Source of the DNA: a virus
IMG/VR virus record: IMGVR_UViG_3300044624_001015
Location: 1-30,074 of that record
Direction: 5' to 3' (one strand)
DNA length: 30,074 nucleotides
Shown: in pieces, positions 6,961 through 14,196 of the stretch
Layout: each line of letters begins with the position of its first letter
Numbering within the stretch: position 1 is the first letter of the stretch
Program-made: the position numbers and the translations under genes
The notes under the pieces: model-generated
What the model saw: only the letters and a program-made list of their open reading frames with translations
Database searches by the model: none
Told to the model about the DNA's origin: nothing

Positions 6961-7340
6961 GCGGCGATCTCGAGCGAGAGGAACGACGGCGCGCCGGGGA
7001 GCTTGTTCTGGAACTCCTTGTAGACCTGCTTGAGCGAGGCGTCGCCCGGGAACAGATCAAAGAACTGCCGCACGCCGTCGAGCGTGACCCGGACATAGTC
7101 GTCTCTGACGCGCTGGATCGACCGCACGGCCGAGGCGCGGATCCACCGCTGCGCGCTCATCTCGACGAAGTCGCGCGCGAAGGCGTCGCTCTCGATGAAC
7201 TCGACGCCGTTCAGGACCGGGAACTGCAAGCCCGGCGCGTGCACGATCATCGTCTCTCCCGACATCGAGGTCTCGATCGCTTGGACGTTGAAGTCCGCGA
7301 CCTCGATCCAGATCCCATTGGGATAGACTTGAAACCTCAT
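6957..7340 (-). CDS. Hypothetical protein between portal and Mu-F genes
   Basis: This encodes 127 aa, starting MRFQVYPNGIWIEVADFNVQ. It is coupled on both sides by ATGA overlaps (7340 with the portal stop and 6960 with the Mu-F start). There are no membrane segments or signal peptide. The sequence mixes beta-like N-terminal strands with a C-terminal helical part (DASLKQVYKEFQNKL). The tight coupling between portal and Mu-F suggests a part in the head or portal vertex, or in regulating one of them. I do not recognise the family. Confidence 0.7.
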   Translation of the reverse strand: MRFQVYPNGIWIEVADFNVQAIETSMSGETMIVHAPGLQFPVLNGVEFIESDAFARDFVEMSAQRWIRASAVRSIQRVRDDYVRVTLDGVRQFFDLFPGDASLKQVYKEFQNKLPGAPSFLSLEIAA

Positions 7341-8698
7341 TCTGCGACCCCCTCGTCGATCGGTTGAACCTGCGCGCCCAGAAGATCCGGGTCGACGCTC
7401 TTTTCTGGGAACCCGGCGGCGCGCCGGAGCGTGTTCTCGGTGTCGTCGTCCGGGAAGATCGGCATCCCAGCGCCTGCGATGTCGCGAACGAACGCGCCCA
7501 GCTCGGCCAGATCCACCGGCGCGATCTCCCCGAAGGCGATCATAGGCATGAGCTCCGGGTCGAAGCCGTTGATCTCCCAGAGCCGAGGCATGAGCTGCCG
7601 GTTCAGGACCGACGCGATCGCCTCGGTGAAGCCCCCGGCTGCGGTCAAGAACAGGTCGGTCTTGCTGCGCGAGAGCGCGAACGAGCCCTTATCGCCACTG
7701 CCGAGCATCAGGAAGTCGGCCAGCACCGAGCGCGCGATGTTCTGCTGGTGCCGCAGGATCACCTCGCCCGTCGGGATCGCGCGCGTCCCCTTGGCGGTCA
7801 CGAGATCGAACTCGACCATTGGGATCGAGGTCTTGGTGCCGTCGTCGTTCTCGTAGACGTCCGAGGGGATCAGGATGAAGCCCTGATCGTTGAACTTGAC
7901 GTCGCGCAGGATCTTCTTGAAGGCGTTCGTGAAGCCCTGCTGCGCCGCGCTCGCGCTCTCCCCGAGGTATTCCGAGGGGATCTTGCCGACCGGGATCCCG
8001 TTCATCTCGCGCTCGACCGCGATCGCCTCGACCATCTGGATATGCGAGGCGTAGTGGTAGGAGGTGAAGGCGTTGCGGAGGATCGATCGGCCGCTCGGGT
8101 CGTTGTTCACGGTCGAGGTGCGGAAGTGCAGCATCTTCGAGGCCGGGATGTCGACCGATCCGAGCTTGAGCGAGAGCGCGCTCTGCCGCACGCCGGTGAT
8201 CGTCCCGTTCTCGTCGGTCAGGAACCGGTCGATCGTCCACTGGGCACGCGGCGCGAGCTTGCGGATCCCGTAGCGGCCATCGTCGAACTGGGAATAGCGC
8301 GCCGGGTCGTCGCTGTTGCGCCCGGATCTGGTCTTGTAGACCACCTCGAAGACCGAGAAGCCGAACGGGAGGAACGTCAGAACCTCGGCGAGGAAGTCGT
8401 CGACCGTGCCTTCCATGTCCGCGAAGCATTGCTCGACGAAGACCTTCGCCTCCTCGGCCTCCGGGCTGTCGTTGGCTGCGTCGATCCGGAACTCCGCCGC
8501 GCGCAGGAGCATCTCGAAGGCCATGAGGATTGCGCCGATGATCGGGTCGTTGTCCTTCATCTCCCGGAAGGTCCGCGTCGCGTTGAGCCCGCGCAGCTTC
8601 GGGAGGAACTCGTCCGGCCGGAGCTGATCGTCCCGCCCGTAATTGCCCGCCGCGCCGAGCTCGCGGGTCGCCGTCGCCTTCGTTGGTGCTTTTGCCAT
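7337..8698 (-). CDS. Portal protein (Mu gp29/DUF935-like)
   Basis: This encodes 453 aa, within the usual range for portal proteins. The portal is a dodecameric ring at one capsid vertex through which DNA is pumped in and out, and to which the tail binds. Evidence: the N-terminal LNATRTFREMKDNDPIIGAI segment, then AFEMLLRAAEFRI and FLPFGFSVFEVVYK, which are typical of DUF935/gp29-like portals; a central IDRFLTDENGTITGVRQ; and a polar C-terminus. It lies directly after the large terminase with a TGATG overlap at 8696-8700 and ahead of the Mu-F gene, the classic terminase-portal-MuF order. I am confident of the role and less so of the subfamily. Confidence 0.9.
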   Translation of the reverse strand: MAKAPTKATATRELGAAGNYGRDDQLRPDEFLPKLRGLNATRTFREMKDNDPIIGAILMAFEMLLRAAEFRIDAANDSPEAEEAKVFVEQCFADMEGTVDDFLAEVLTFLPFGFSVFEVVYKTRSGRNSDDPARYSQFDDGRYGIRKLAPRAQWTIDRFLTDENGTITGVRQSALSLKLGSVDIPASKMLHFRTSTVNNDPSGRSILRNAFTSYHYASHIQMVEAIAVEREMNGIPVGKIPSEYLGESASAAQQGFTNAFKKILRDVKFNDQGFILIPSDVYENDDGTKTSIPMVEFDLVTAKGTRAIPTGEVILRHQQNIARSVLADFLMLGSGDKGSFALSRSKTDLFLTAAGGFTEAIASVLNRQLMPRLWEINGFDPELMPMIAFGEIAPVDLAELGAFVRDIAGAGMPIFPDDDTENTLRRAAGFPEKSVDPDLLGAQVQPIDEGVAE

Positions 8699-10164
8699 CA
8701 GACCGGCCTCGCTTTATTGCCCACATGATCCCCGATCACAAAAAGACCGGTCTTTCTCTGCCGCTTCGGAGCGACGGCGTTGAAGCCCGAGCTCGCAGCG
8801 TCTGCTTGATCCTTATACACGCCTCTCGGGAAATGTCGAAGCTCCTCGATGAAATCTCTATTCCAAGGACCGGTCACGATGTCGACGTTCCCGGCCTCGA
8901 TCTGCGCCGCGAGCGGCTCGGCCCGGGTCTCCTTGGATCCGCTCTGCGGCTCGATCCGCACGCGATAGCCTGCAAGCCGGACGGTGAAGTCGCGCGCCTG
9001 TGCCTTGCCCGCCTGTCCCGGATCCTGCGGGAGCGAGATCGGGACGTCGTCGCCGTCGAACTCGGCCGCATCTGCGACCATCTTCCGCACGCCGTCCGGC
9101 CCGAGCCGGGCGCGCTTCACGTCGGCGATGATGACCCGGCGCGCCTCGACGCGCCATCCGACCAGCACGCCCGCCGTGTAAGCTCCCGCGCCGTCCGTTG
9201 CGGCCAAGTCCCACGCCCTGCACCAGACGATCTCCTCGTCCGGCACGGCGTCGATCGTCTGGATCTTGTCGACCTTGAACAGCCCGCCCTCGCGCGGCGT
9301 CGGCCGCTGCTCGAGCTGGGCCGAGGAGGCGTAGGGTCCGAGCGTCTGGACCAGATCCGCCACCGCCTGCGCGGAGAAGCGTTGCGGCCACATCAGCTCG
9401 CCCTCCTGCGTGCGAGGATCCGACCAACCGATCGAGGTCGTGCGCGCTCTCGAGCTGTCGTAGTGCATGGGGATCAGGAGGTGGTCGTAGCCCTGCTCGA
9501 TCGCCGCCGCTGCGACGTCCTCGTGATGCACGCGCTGCATGATGCAAACGAACGCGCTGCGATCGAGGTCGTTCACGCGGCTCGGGACGACCTCGCGGAA
9601 CCATTGCAACGTCTCGCTTCGGATCGCCTCGCTCTCGGCCTCGAGCACGTTGTGCGGGTCATCGATCACGAAGACGTCACCGCGTTCGCCGGTGGCCCGG
9701 CCTCGGACCGAGGTCGCCATCATCGAGCCCGTCTCGGTGTTCGCGAAATTGACCTTCTGGGCTTGGTCGTCCGAGAGCCGGACGCGCGGAAAGAGCCGCT
9801 GGTAGAGCGGGCTCTCGACGATCATCTTGGCGCGCCGGTTATCCCGCGCTGCGAGCGCCTCGGCGTAGGACGCGCCGATATACCGAAGCGACGGGTTCGA
9901 GATCCAGCTCCACGTCGGCCAGAAGGCGCGCGTGAGGAGCGACTTCATGGATCCCGGCGGGACCGTTATCAGGAGCTTGCGGATCTCGCCCCGCGTGACG
10001 GCCTCGAGGTGCTCTGCGATCGCCTCGATCGGCCAGCCGGTGACGAGCGATCGACCGGGCTCGAGCACCGGCCAGAAGGTCCGGGCGAAGTAGAGCACCG
10101 ATCGGCGGCATAGCTCGGCCTCAATTAAGTCTCGATCGGCCGTCGTGATCTTCGGGAGCTGCAT
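8698..10164 (-). CDS. terL: Terminase large subunit
   Basis: This encodes 488 aa. The N-terminal ATPase has Walker A VPPGSMKS at 68-75 and Walker B VFVIDDP at 164-170, followed by HN and a QRVHHEDVAAA segment (motif III region). The C-terminal RNase H-like nuclease begins with CRAWDLAATDG around 315-325 (Asp319 a likely metal ligand). The protein cuts concatemeric DNA and drives it into the prohead through the portal. The start at 10164 lies inside the small-subunit gene (44-bp overlap) with a modest AAAGG ribosome binding site, so coupling is likely. Length and motif order are normal for the family. Confidence 0.94.
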   Translation of the reverse strand: MQLPKITTADRDLIEAELCRRSVLYFARTFWPVLEPGRSLVTGWPIEAIAEHLEAVTRGEIRKLLITVPPGSMKSLLTRAFWPTWSWISNPSLRYIGASYAEALAARDNRRAKMIVESPLYQRLFPRVRLSDDQAQKVNFANTETGSMMATSVRGRATGERGDVFVIDDPHNVLEAESEAIRSETLQWFREVVPSRVNDLDRSAFVCIMQRVHHEDVAAAAIEQGYDHLLIPMHYDSSRARTTSIGWSDPRTQEGELMWPQRFSAQAVADLVQTLGPYASSAQLEQRPTPREGGLFKVDKIQTIDAVPDEEIVWCRAWDLAATDGAGAYTAGVLVGWRVEARRVIIADVKRARLGPDGVRKMVADAAEFDGDDVPISLPQDPGQAGKAQARDFTVRLAGYRVRIEPQSGSKETRAEPLAAQIEAGNVDIVTGPWNRDFIEELRHFPRGVYKDQADAASSGFNAVAPKRQRKTGLFVIGDHVGNKARPV

Positions 10165-10633
10165 CTGAGATCGCCTTTGACAGTTCGAGGAGGGCTTCGG
10201 TCGAGACCTTCGAGAGGTCGACGCTCTGGATCGGTCCGCCGTGCGCGCCGGTGACCTCGAGCTTCTGCGTCTCGGACCAACGCATCTGCGTCTTGGTCCA
10301 CCAGATCATCGCCGCGACGTCGCCCTTCATCGCCTTGGTGTAGAGCGCGCTCGCGATGTCCCAGCCCGTCTGAGCCTTGCCCTCGTCGAGCTCGAAGCGG
10401 AAGTGCTCGAGGAGCGTCTCGAGCGCGATCCCGCGCCGCACAAGCATCCGGATCTGGTTCTGCGGGAGCCCGAGGCCTGAGAGCTTCTTGACCAGCTCGC
10501 GCTCCTCATCCGTCGGGACGAACGGCGGACGTCCCGCTCCCGGCATCGCGCCGCCTGATAAACCAGAGCCGGGCTTCGGCCCGCGTGGGCCGCGAGCCTT
10601 TTCTGCCGTCGGCTTTTCTGTTTCCTTGGTCAT
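10121..10633 (-). CDS. terS: Terminase small subunit-like protein
   Basis: This encodes 170 aa from ATG 10633, with GGGAG about 9 nt upstream. An in-frame extension to 10753 would run into the resolvase gene and is rejected. After a basic, Pro/Gly-rich tail (residues 1-40, with RPPFVPTDEERELVKKL) comes a helix-turn-helix-like stretch with SGLGLPQNQIRMLVRRGIAL, then FELDEGKAQTGWDIASALYT. That order is common in small terminase subunits that recognise phage DNA. It lies directly before and overlaps the large subunit. The family call rests on pattern and location. Confidence 0.75.
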   Translation of the reverse strand: MTKETEKPTAEKARGPRGPKPGSGLSGGAMPGAGRPPFVPTDEERELVKKLSGLGLPQNQIRMLVRRGIALETLLEHFRFELDEGKAQTGWDIASALYTKAMKGDVAAMIWWTKTQMRWSETQKLEVTGAHGGPIQSVDLSKVSTEALLELSKAISDAAPEDHDGRSRLN

Positions 10634-10650
10634 CTCGCGTCTCCCGTGGG

Positions 10651-11124
10651 TCACCGGTATCCGGCCGCATGATACGCTAAAAGCGCAGCCTCCGCCACGC
10701 CGTCGTCGGAGATCGCGCGGAACGTGAAGGCGTCCCCGAAGCGGAGGCGGCATAGGTCGAGGCTGTCGCGCTTCTCGGTCCCGAGCCCGAGGTCTTTCTT
10801 CCAGACCGACGGCGTCGTCCAGACGACCGTCTCGGCCATGAGCTGCGCTAGGGTCTCGATCGCGCCGGTGGCCCGGCCGAAGGTGAACGACGAGGTCACG
10901 CCCTGTCCCGGACGCGCTGCGACCTGCTCGATCACCGCCTGATCGATCCGGCCGAGGTCGGTCAACCAGACGAGCAGCTCTCGCGCGTCGACCAGCCCCT
11001 TTCCCTTGTGCCGGATCACCGGCGTTCGGAGACCGGCGACGAACGCGGGAGGCGCGCCCTCCTTGGTCTCGATCAGGGCGAACCCTCCCCCGAGCCCGGG
11101 GTCAATTCCTAGATACCGCGCCAT
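10651..11124 (-). CDS. RuvC-like Holliday junction resolvase/endonuclease
   Basis: This encodes 157 aa with an RNase H-like fold signature. YLGIDPGLGGGFALI (residues 4-18) carries the first catalytic Asp8, AVIEQVAARPGQG has Glu66, and the C-terminal ISDDGVAEAALLAYH carries Asp140/Asp141. This matches phage RuvC-type nucleases that cut branched DNA. It precedes the terminase genes by 17 nt, so it may trim recombination or replication junctions before packaging. The leader, up to the helicase stop at 11369, holds the second copy of the duplicated element. No strong Shine-Dalgarno is visible (weak AAAGG about 10 nt before the ATG). Confidence 0.86.
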   Translation of the reverse strand: MARYLGIDPGLGGGFALIETKEGAPPAFVAGLRTPVIRHKGKGLVDARELLVWLTDLGRIDQAVIEQVAARPGQGVTSSFTFGRATGAIETLAQLMAETVVWTTPSVWKKDLGLGTEKRDSLDLCRLRFGDAFTFRAISDDGVAEAALLAYHAAGYR

Positions 11125-11150
11125 CTGTTTGAGCCTTTCGTTGGAGTGCA

Positions 11151-11287
11151 GAGGAGGCCGAAAATCGGCCAGAACCCGGTAGGGGTAACCCCCGCGCTAG
11201 CGGGGTTTCCCCTCGGGGTTCCACCCGGCCACGGACAGGGAGGGGAGGAGAGGATAATACTATAGGGAAACCTGTCCTCTCCTCCCA
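11151..11287. repeat. Duplicated structured intergenic element, copy 2
   Basis: This is the counterpart of 3639-3774. The hairpin stem is CCCCGC (11180-11185) with GCGGGG (11190-11195) and loop GCTA. Flanking blocks are GGGG at 11172-11175, CCCC at 11199-11202 and GGGG at 11205-11208. The TAATACTATAGGGAA core lies between arms GGGAGGAGAGGA and TCCTCTCCTCCC, which here are perfectly complementary (12 bp). A further perfect small hairpin GGCCGA-AAA-TCGGCC (11157-11171) is only in this copy. It lies in the leader between the PrimPol-helicase stop and the resolvase start. The shared features suggest a regulatory role for the packaging operon. Confidence 0.8.
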
Positions 11288-11334
11288 TATTTTTAGGGTT
11301 TTTCGGCGCGCTGTTTTGGCGCGTTGGGAGGGGA

Positions 11335-11351
11335 CGTTTTTCTGTCCTCCC
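11335..11351. repeat. 17-nt inverted copy, partner at 3623-3639
   Basis: CGTTTTTCTGTCCTCCC is the reverse complement of 3623-3639. A second CTGTCCTCCC follows at 11353-11362, so the motif is present in tandem just after the stop of the helicase gene. The rest of this gap (11288-11334) holds an AT-rich stretch with TTTTTAGGG and a GCGCGCTGTTTTGGCGCG run, without a recognised signal. Confidence 0.65.
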
Positions 11352-11368
11352 TCTGTCCTCCCGAGCCA

Positions 11369-13552
11369 TCATTCGGCGCGCTCCTCGATCATATTTTCGA
11401 CCAGCGCGAGCCCGCCCTTGGTGACCTCGTAAGCCTTGCCGTGGTTCTTGCCCGGACCCGGATCTTTGAAGTCGATCACCTCGAGCGCGCCCATCCCGAC
11501 GAGCTGGGAGAGGACCGCCGTCACGCGACCGCGCGCCGCGCTCTCCTCCTTCGTCAGATCCGCCTTCGCCTTCTCATAGCCCAGATCCAGCCCGAGCGCC
11601 TTGGCGACCGGATAGTCCGCCCTCGACGCGCCCTTCGTGCGGCGCTCCTGCGGAGGCAAGGTCTGCAAGACCTGCACCGCGAGCACCATGTCCCCGAACC
11701 GCTCGCCCTGCGACGCCGCCGTCGGCTTCCACGGGACCGAGACCGCGACGACGTCCTCGTCGTTCTCCTCGTCCCCGTTCCCGAACGGGACCAGCTCGAC
11801 CTTGACGAAATCCCCGCCGAAGGTGCGCGGCCCCATGTTCGCCTTCGGGCGCGTGAGCTCGCCATAGAGCGGCCGCTCGTCCTCGGGGATCCCGAGATCC
11901 TCGGCGTCCTTCGCGGTCATCTCGTTGAGCACCATCGAGACGCGCGCCGAGTTGACGATCGCGCCTGCGCCGCGCGTCGCTGTCGCCGCGCTCTTTTTGC
12001 CGGCATCGACCGACGCCTTCGAGGCGTGATGCAAGAGCAGGATCGCCGCCTTGGTCTCGCGTGCGACCGATCGCATCATGCCCATGAGCTTCGCCATCTG
12101 GACGTTGTCGTTCTCCTCGAGCTCGTGAAGCTCGGCGATCGGGTCCAGCATCACCACGTCGAGCCTGTTCGAGACGATGATCTGCTTGAGCGCGGGGAGG
12201 TCGACCGCGATCACCTCGCGCAGCTCCTGCGAGAAGCGCGCGATCGTGATCTTGAGCTCGTCGATCGAGACGACGATCAGACGGTCCTCGATGTCGGCGC
12301 GCGTGAGCCCGTGGACCTGCATCGCAGCGTCGACGCGCTTCGCGAGCTCCTCCGGCGGATCCTCCGACCAGATCAGCACGCGGCGCGGTTTCCCGACGCG
12401 CTCGCCCATCACCGGCTTGCCGGAGGCCAGCGAGAGCGCCCAGCCGATCGCGAGCGAGGTCTTCCCGCCGCCACCGGATCCGGCGAGCACGGTCACGAAC
12501 TGCCGGATCAGAATGTTCCCGAGCAGCCACCGGCGCGGCTCATACTGATCGAGCGGACGCGGGACGTGCCCATGCACCGGATCCTCGACCGGTCCGGGAT
12601 CCTCGACCGGGATCTCCGGATCGTCCTCGACCCCGAGGAGCTGCGCCAAAGCGTCGAGAGCTGCGCGCTCGTCTCTGGGCTTGAAGCGTCGCAGAGCGCC
12701 ATCGAGAGCGCGCTCCGCGTCCTTGCGCGCCTTCTGCCACCGGCCGAGCTGCGCTCCGCTTGCCGGGCGCGCCTCGTCGTAGAGCGCCATGAGCCGCGCG
12801 AGCGCCTCGTCCTGTTCCATCCCGGCCAGCGCCCACCGCTTCGTGATCTCGAGCGTCGTGTAGTGAAAGTCCGCCCCGGTCCGGATCCGCTTCTCGAGCT
12901 CCTCGAGATCGACGCCGGACAGATCCGCGCCTGCGTCGGCCGCGCCGCTCGCCCGGTAGGCTGTCTGCATCCGCAGGAGATCCGCAAGCAGCGCGCGCGA
13001 CATCTGCGGAGGATCGACGTCGTGCTCGACGCTATAGCCCAGCGAGGGAGGCCAGACGACGAACCCGCTCGCGCCCCGGATGTCGATCGCGTCCGCCGAT
13101 TTGCGCGACGAGACGACCGCGTCCGAGGCCGCGAAGATGTAATGTTTTCCGCCGCTTGTCGTGCGGTGGATCCGCGCCTCGGCCAGCTCGGCCGCGTGCC
13201 GGGCGAAGAACGCCTCGGCGACCGGATCCTCTTTCTTGGCGCGGTCGTCATCGATCACGACGAGATCTGCCGCGCCGGTGGCGACGCCGATCGCGCTCGC
13301 CCTGTCGCCTGCGGCCTTCATCATCGCCTCGATCGTCGCCCGGTCCTGCGTCGCCGCGTAGAACCCGGCCTTGAAGTCGTCCCCGGATCCGGATCCCCAG
13401 CCGTGCGCCGCGCAGATGTCACGGTTTAGCGCGGGGATCTTGTGCTTCGTTCCTTCTGGATCGGTATAGACATTGACCCAGAAGATCGGGTATTTAGTGG
13501 ATGCGGCGATCGCGTCCTCTAGGAGTTGTGTCTGGTCAGTTCTTTGGCCCAT
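11369..13552 (-). CDS. PrimPol-RepA-type helicase fusion (replicative primase-helicase)
   Basis: This encodes 727 aa from ATG 13552. An extension to 13627 is possible, but the first conserved part begins later. Residues 20-180 resemble an archaeo-eukaryotic primase/prim-pol domain: LVVIDDD at 97-103 supplies the acidic metal site and TSGGKHYIF at 132-140 the conserved His. Residues 340-550 are a RecA-like ATPase of the RepA/AAA_25 type, with Walker A GSGGGGKT at 358-365, VVMLDP at 466-471 and LLLHHASK at 505-512. The C-terminal 120 residues look winged-helix-like (VTAVLSQLVGMGALEVIDF). It would make primers and unwind DNA at the phage fork. The gene points away from the early operon and shares the control region 13553-13754 with it. 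Confidence 0.87.
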   Translation of the reverse strand: MGQRTDQTQLLEDAIAASTKYPIFWVNVYTDPEGTKHKIPALNRDICAAHGWGSGSGDDFKAGFYAATQDRATIEAMMKAAGDRASAIGVATGAADLVVIDDDRAKKEDPVAEAFFARHAAELAEARIHRTTSGGKHYIFAASDAVVSSRKSADAIDIRGASGFVVWPPSLGYSVEHDVDPPQMSRALLADLLRMQTAYRASGAADAGADLSGVDLEELEKRIRTGADFHYTTLEITKRWALAGMEQDEALARLMALYDEARPASGAQLGRWQKARKDAERALDGALRRFKPRDERAALDALAQLLGVEDDPEIPVEDPGPVEDPVHGHVPRPLDQYEPRRWLLGNILIRQFVTVLAGSGGGGKTSLAIGWALSLASGKPVMGERVGKPRRVLIWSEDPPEELAKRVDAAMQVHGLTRADIEDRLIVVSIDELKITIARFSQELREVIAVDLPALKQIIVSNRLDVVMLDPIAELHELEENDNVQMAKLMGMMRSVARETKAAILLLHHASKASVDAGKKSAATATRGAGAIVNSARVSMVLNEMTAKDAEDLGIPEDERPLYGELTRPKANMGPRTFGGDFVKVELVPFGNGDEENDEDVVAVSVPWKPTAASQGERFGDMVLAVQVLQTLPPQERRTKGASRADYPVAKALGLDLGYEKAKADLTKEESAARGRVTAVLSQLVGMGALEVIDFKDPGPGKNHGKAYEVTKGGLALVENMIEERAE

Positions 13553-13650
13553 GCTCTTGCCCTTATTGGTGTGTCCTTGGCAGGTCCGCACCATAAACCC
13601 GGGACCGCGATCGCCGCAAGCCTTCATGGGTTATCTGCCTGTCATCACCT

Positions 13651-13680
13651 TCACCCGCTCCGGCGGGTGATCTTTTTTCT
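13651..13680 (+). terminator. Rho-independent terminator on the plus strand
   Basis: The perfect 8-bp stem TCACCCGC/GCGGGTGA with loop TCCG is followed at once by TCTTTTTTCT. This is a textbook intrinsic terminator for rightward transcripts. No rightward gene lies upstream. It would stop antisense transcripts coming through the helicase gene, or end a short RNA made in 13553-13650, just before promoter P1. Confidence 0.8.
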
Positions 13681-13681
13681 C

Positions 13682-13713
13682 GGACCGGTCTTGAACTCCT
13701 CGAGGACCGGTCC
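13682..13713. promoter_or_regulatory. Paired palindromic operator candidates at P1
   Basis: GGACCGGTC (13682-13690) lies directly before the -35 box and the palindrome GGACCGGTCC (13704-13713) lies inside the spacer, about two helical turns apart. The same pair occurs at 20850-20881. A related GGACCGGACC is found at 14200-14209. A repressor or activator dimer could bind these sites. The regulator is not identified in the window. Confidence 0.6.
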
Positions 13714-13719
13714 TATATC
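13691..13719 (+). promoter_or_regulatory. Early promoter P1 (sigma70-like)
   Basis: The -35 box TTGAAC, a 17-bp spacer and the -10 box TATATC point rightward to the gene at 13755. The same -35 box and the complete 17-bp spacer are repeated at 20859-20887. The leader is about 30 nt and ends in the GGAGACCTGCC ribosome binding region. Confidence 0.75.
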
Positions 13720-13743
13720 TTGCGGAGACGACAACGCAACCTC

Positions 13744-13754
13744 GGAGACCTGCC
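13744..13754 (+). promoter_or_regulatory. Ribosome binding site with shared GACCTGCC spacer (1)
   Basis: GGAGACCTGCC directly precedes the ATG at 13755. The spacer GACCTGCC is also present before the starts at 14247, 17251 and 20924 and, with two extra C, at 19037. Ribosome spacers are normally not conserved, so this may be a shared control site. Confidence 0.7.
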
Positions 13755-14153
13755 ATGCAAACCCGTTTCAAGTTCAGCGCCACCTTCTCGACCGGCGAGA
13801 CCATCACCCGCAACACCGACAATCTCTATTCCTTCGCTTGGGCGGTGATCCGCATCGCCGACGGGAAGATTGAGAAGTTCGGGTTCAGCGCCGACCCCGT
13901 CAACGCCGCCAAGGGCGCGAGCGCGAAGCTCTGGAAAAGCGTCTCCGCGAGCGACCGCAAAAACCCGGCAATGCGCCGTTATTGGGCCGGGCTCGCCAAG
14001 CAGCGCGGGTTCGCGTCGGTCGACGCCCTGATCGCCCACTGGGACGCGGAGGCGATCGCCCACAACGCAGCCCGCCGGGTCGAGATCGTCGAGATCGTCA
14101 ACGTGCCCCGGATCCGGATCTCGAGCTGGGGTCACGGCGGTCAGACCGTCTGA
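13755..14153 (+). CDS. First early-operon protein, unknown
   Basis: This encodes 132 aa, starting MQTRFKFSATFSTGETITRN. It has an N-terminal beta-hairpin-like segment followed by helices and a basic region. It lacks signal peptide and membrane segments. It lies directly downstream of promoter P1, so it is probably among the first proteins made after infection. The first strand (FSTGETITRNTDNLYSFAWA) weakly recalls the 103-aa protein at 20924, which is behind the twin promoter P2 and also has a DNTYSVA segment. Both may belong to one family of small early proteins. No function is recognised. Confidence 0.78.
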   Translation: MQTRFKFSATFSTGETITRNTDNLYSFAWAVIRIADGKIEKFGFSADPVNAAKGASAKLWKSVSASDRKNPAMRRYWAGLAKQRGFASVDALIAHWDAEAIAHNAARRVEIVEIVNVPRIRISSWGHGGQTV

Positions 14154-14158
14154 TCTGC

Positions 14159-14178
14159 GCGGGGGGTTGACCGCCCCC
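14159..14178 (+). terminator. GC-rich hairpin after the first early gene (weak terminator)
   Basis: A run of G (14160-14166) can pair with the run of C after TTGACCG (14174-14179), forming a six-pair stem with a 7-nt loop. No T tract follows, so at most it is a weak or factor-dependent stop. It overlaps the -35 box of the next promoter candidate. Confidence 0.35.
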
Positions 14179-14196
14179 CTCGCCTTCGCCTATGAC
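14167..14196 (+). promoter_or_regulatory. Promoter candidate P3 ahead of the SNF2 gene
   Basis: TTGACC, 18-bp spacer, TATGAC. It is followed by GGACCGGACC (14200-14209), which resembles the operator of P1 and P2, and by CATGTAGCAACGT. The boxes fit sigma70 moderately well. Confidence 0.5.

Noticed and set aside
5599-7023. Long plus-strand frames opposite real genes (also 7364-8728, 8683-10113, 11324-13429).
   Set aside because: They are Arg/Leu/Asp-rich antisense shadows caused by high GC and biased third positions. They have no ribosome sites or known motifs, and the opposite strand has clear terminase, portal, Mu-F and helicase domains.
3623-11351. The inverted 17-mers as attachment or transposon ends.
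   Set aside because: They enclose core head and packaging genes, no recombinase lies between them, and there are no target duplications.
13591-13619. Leftward promoter for the PrimPol-helicase (TTGCGG, 17 bp, TTATGG on the minus strand).
   Set aside because: The -10 box agrees poorly with the consensus. A leftward promoter probably exists in this gap but I cannot place it.
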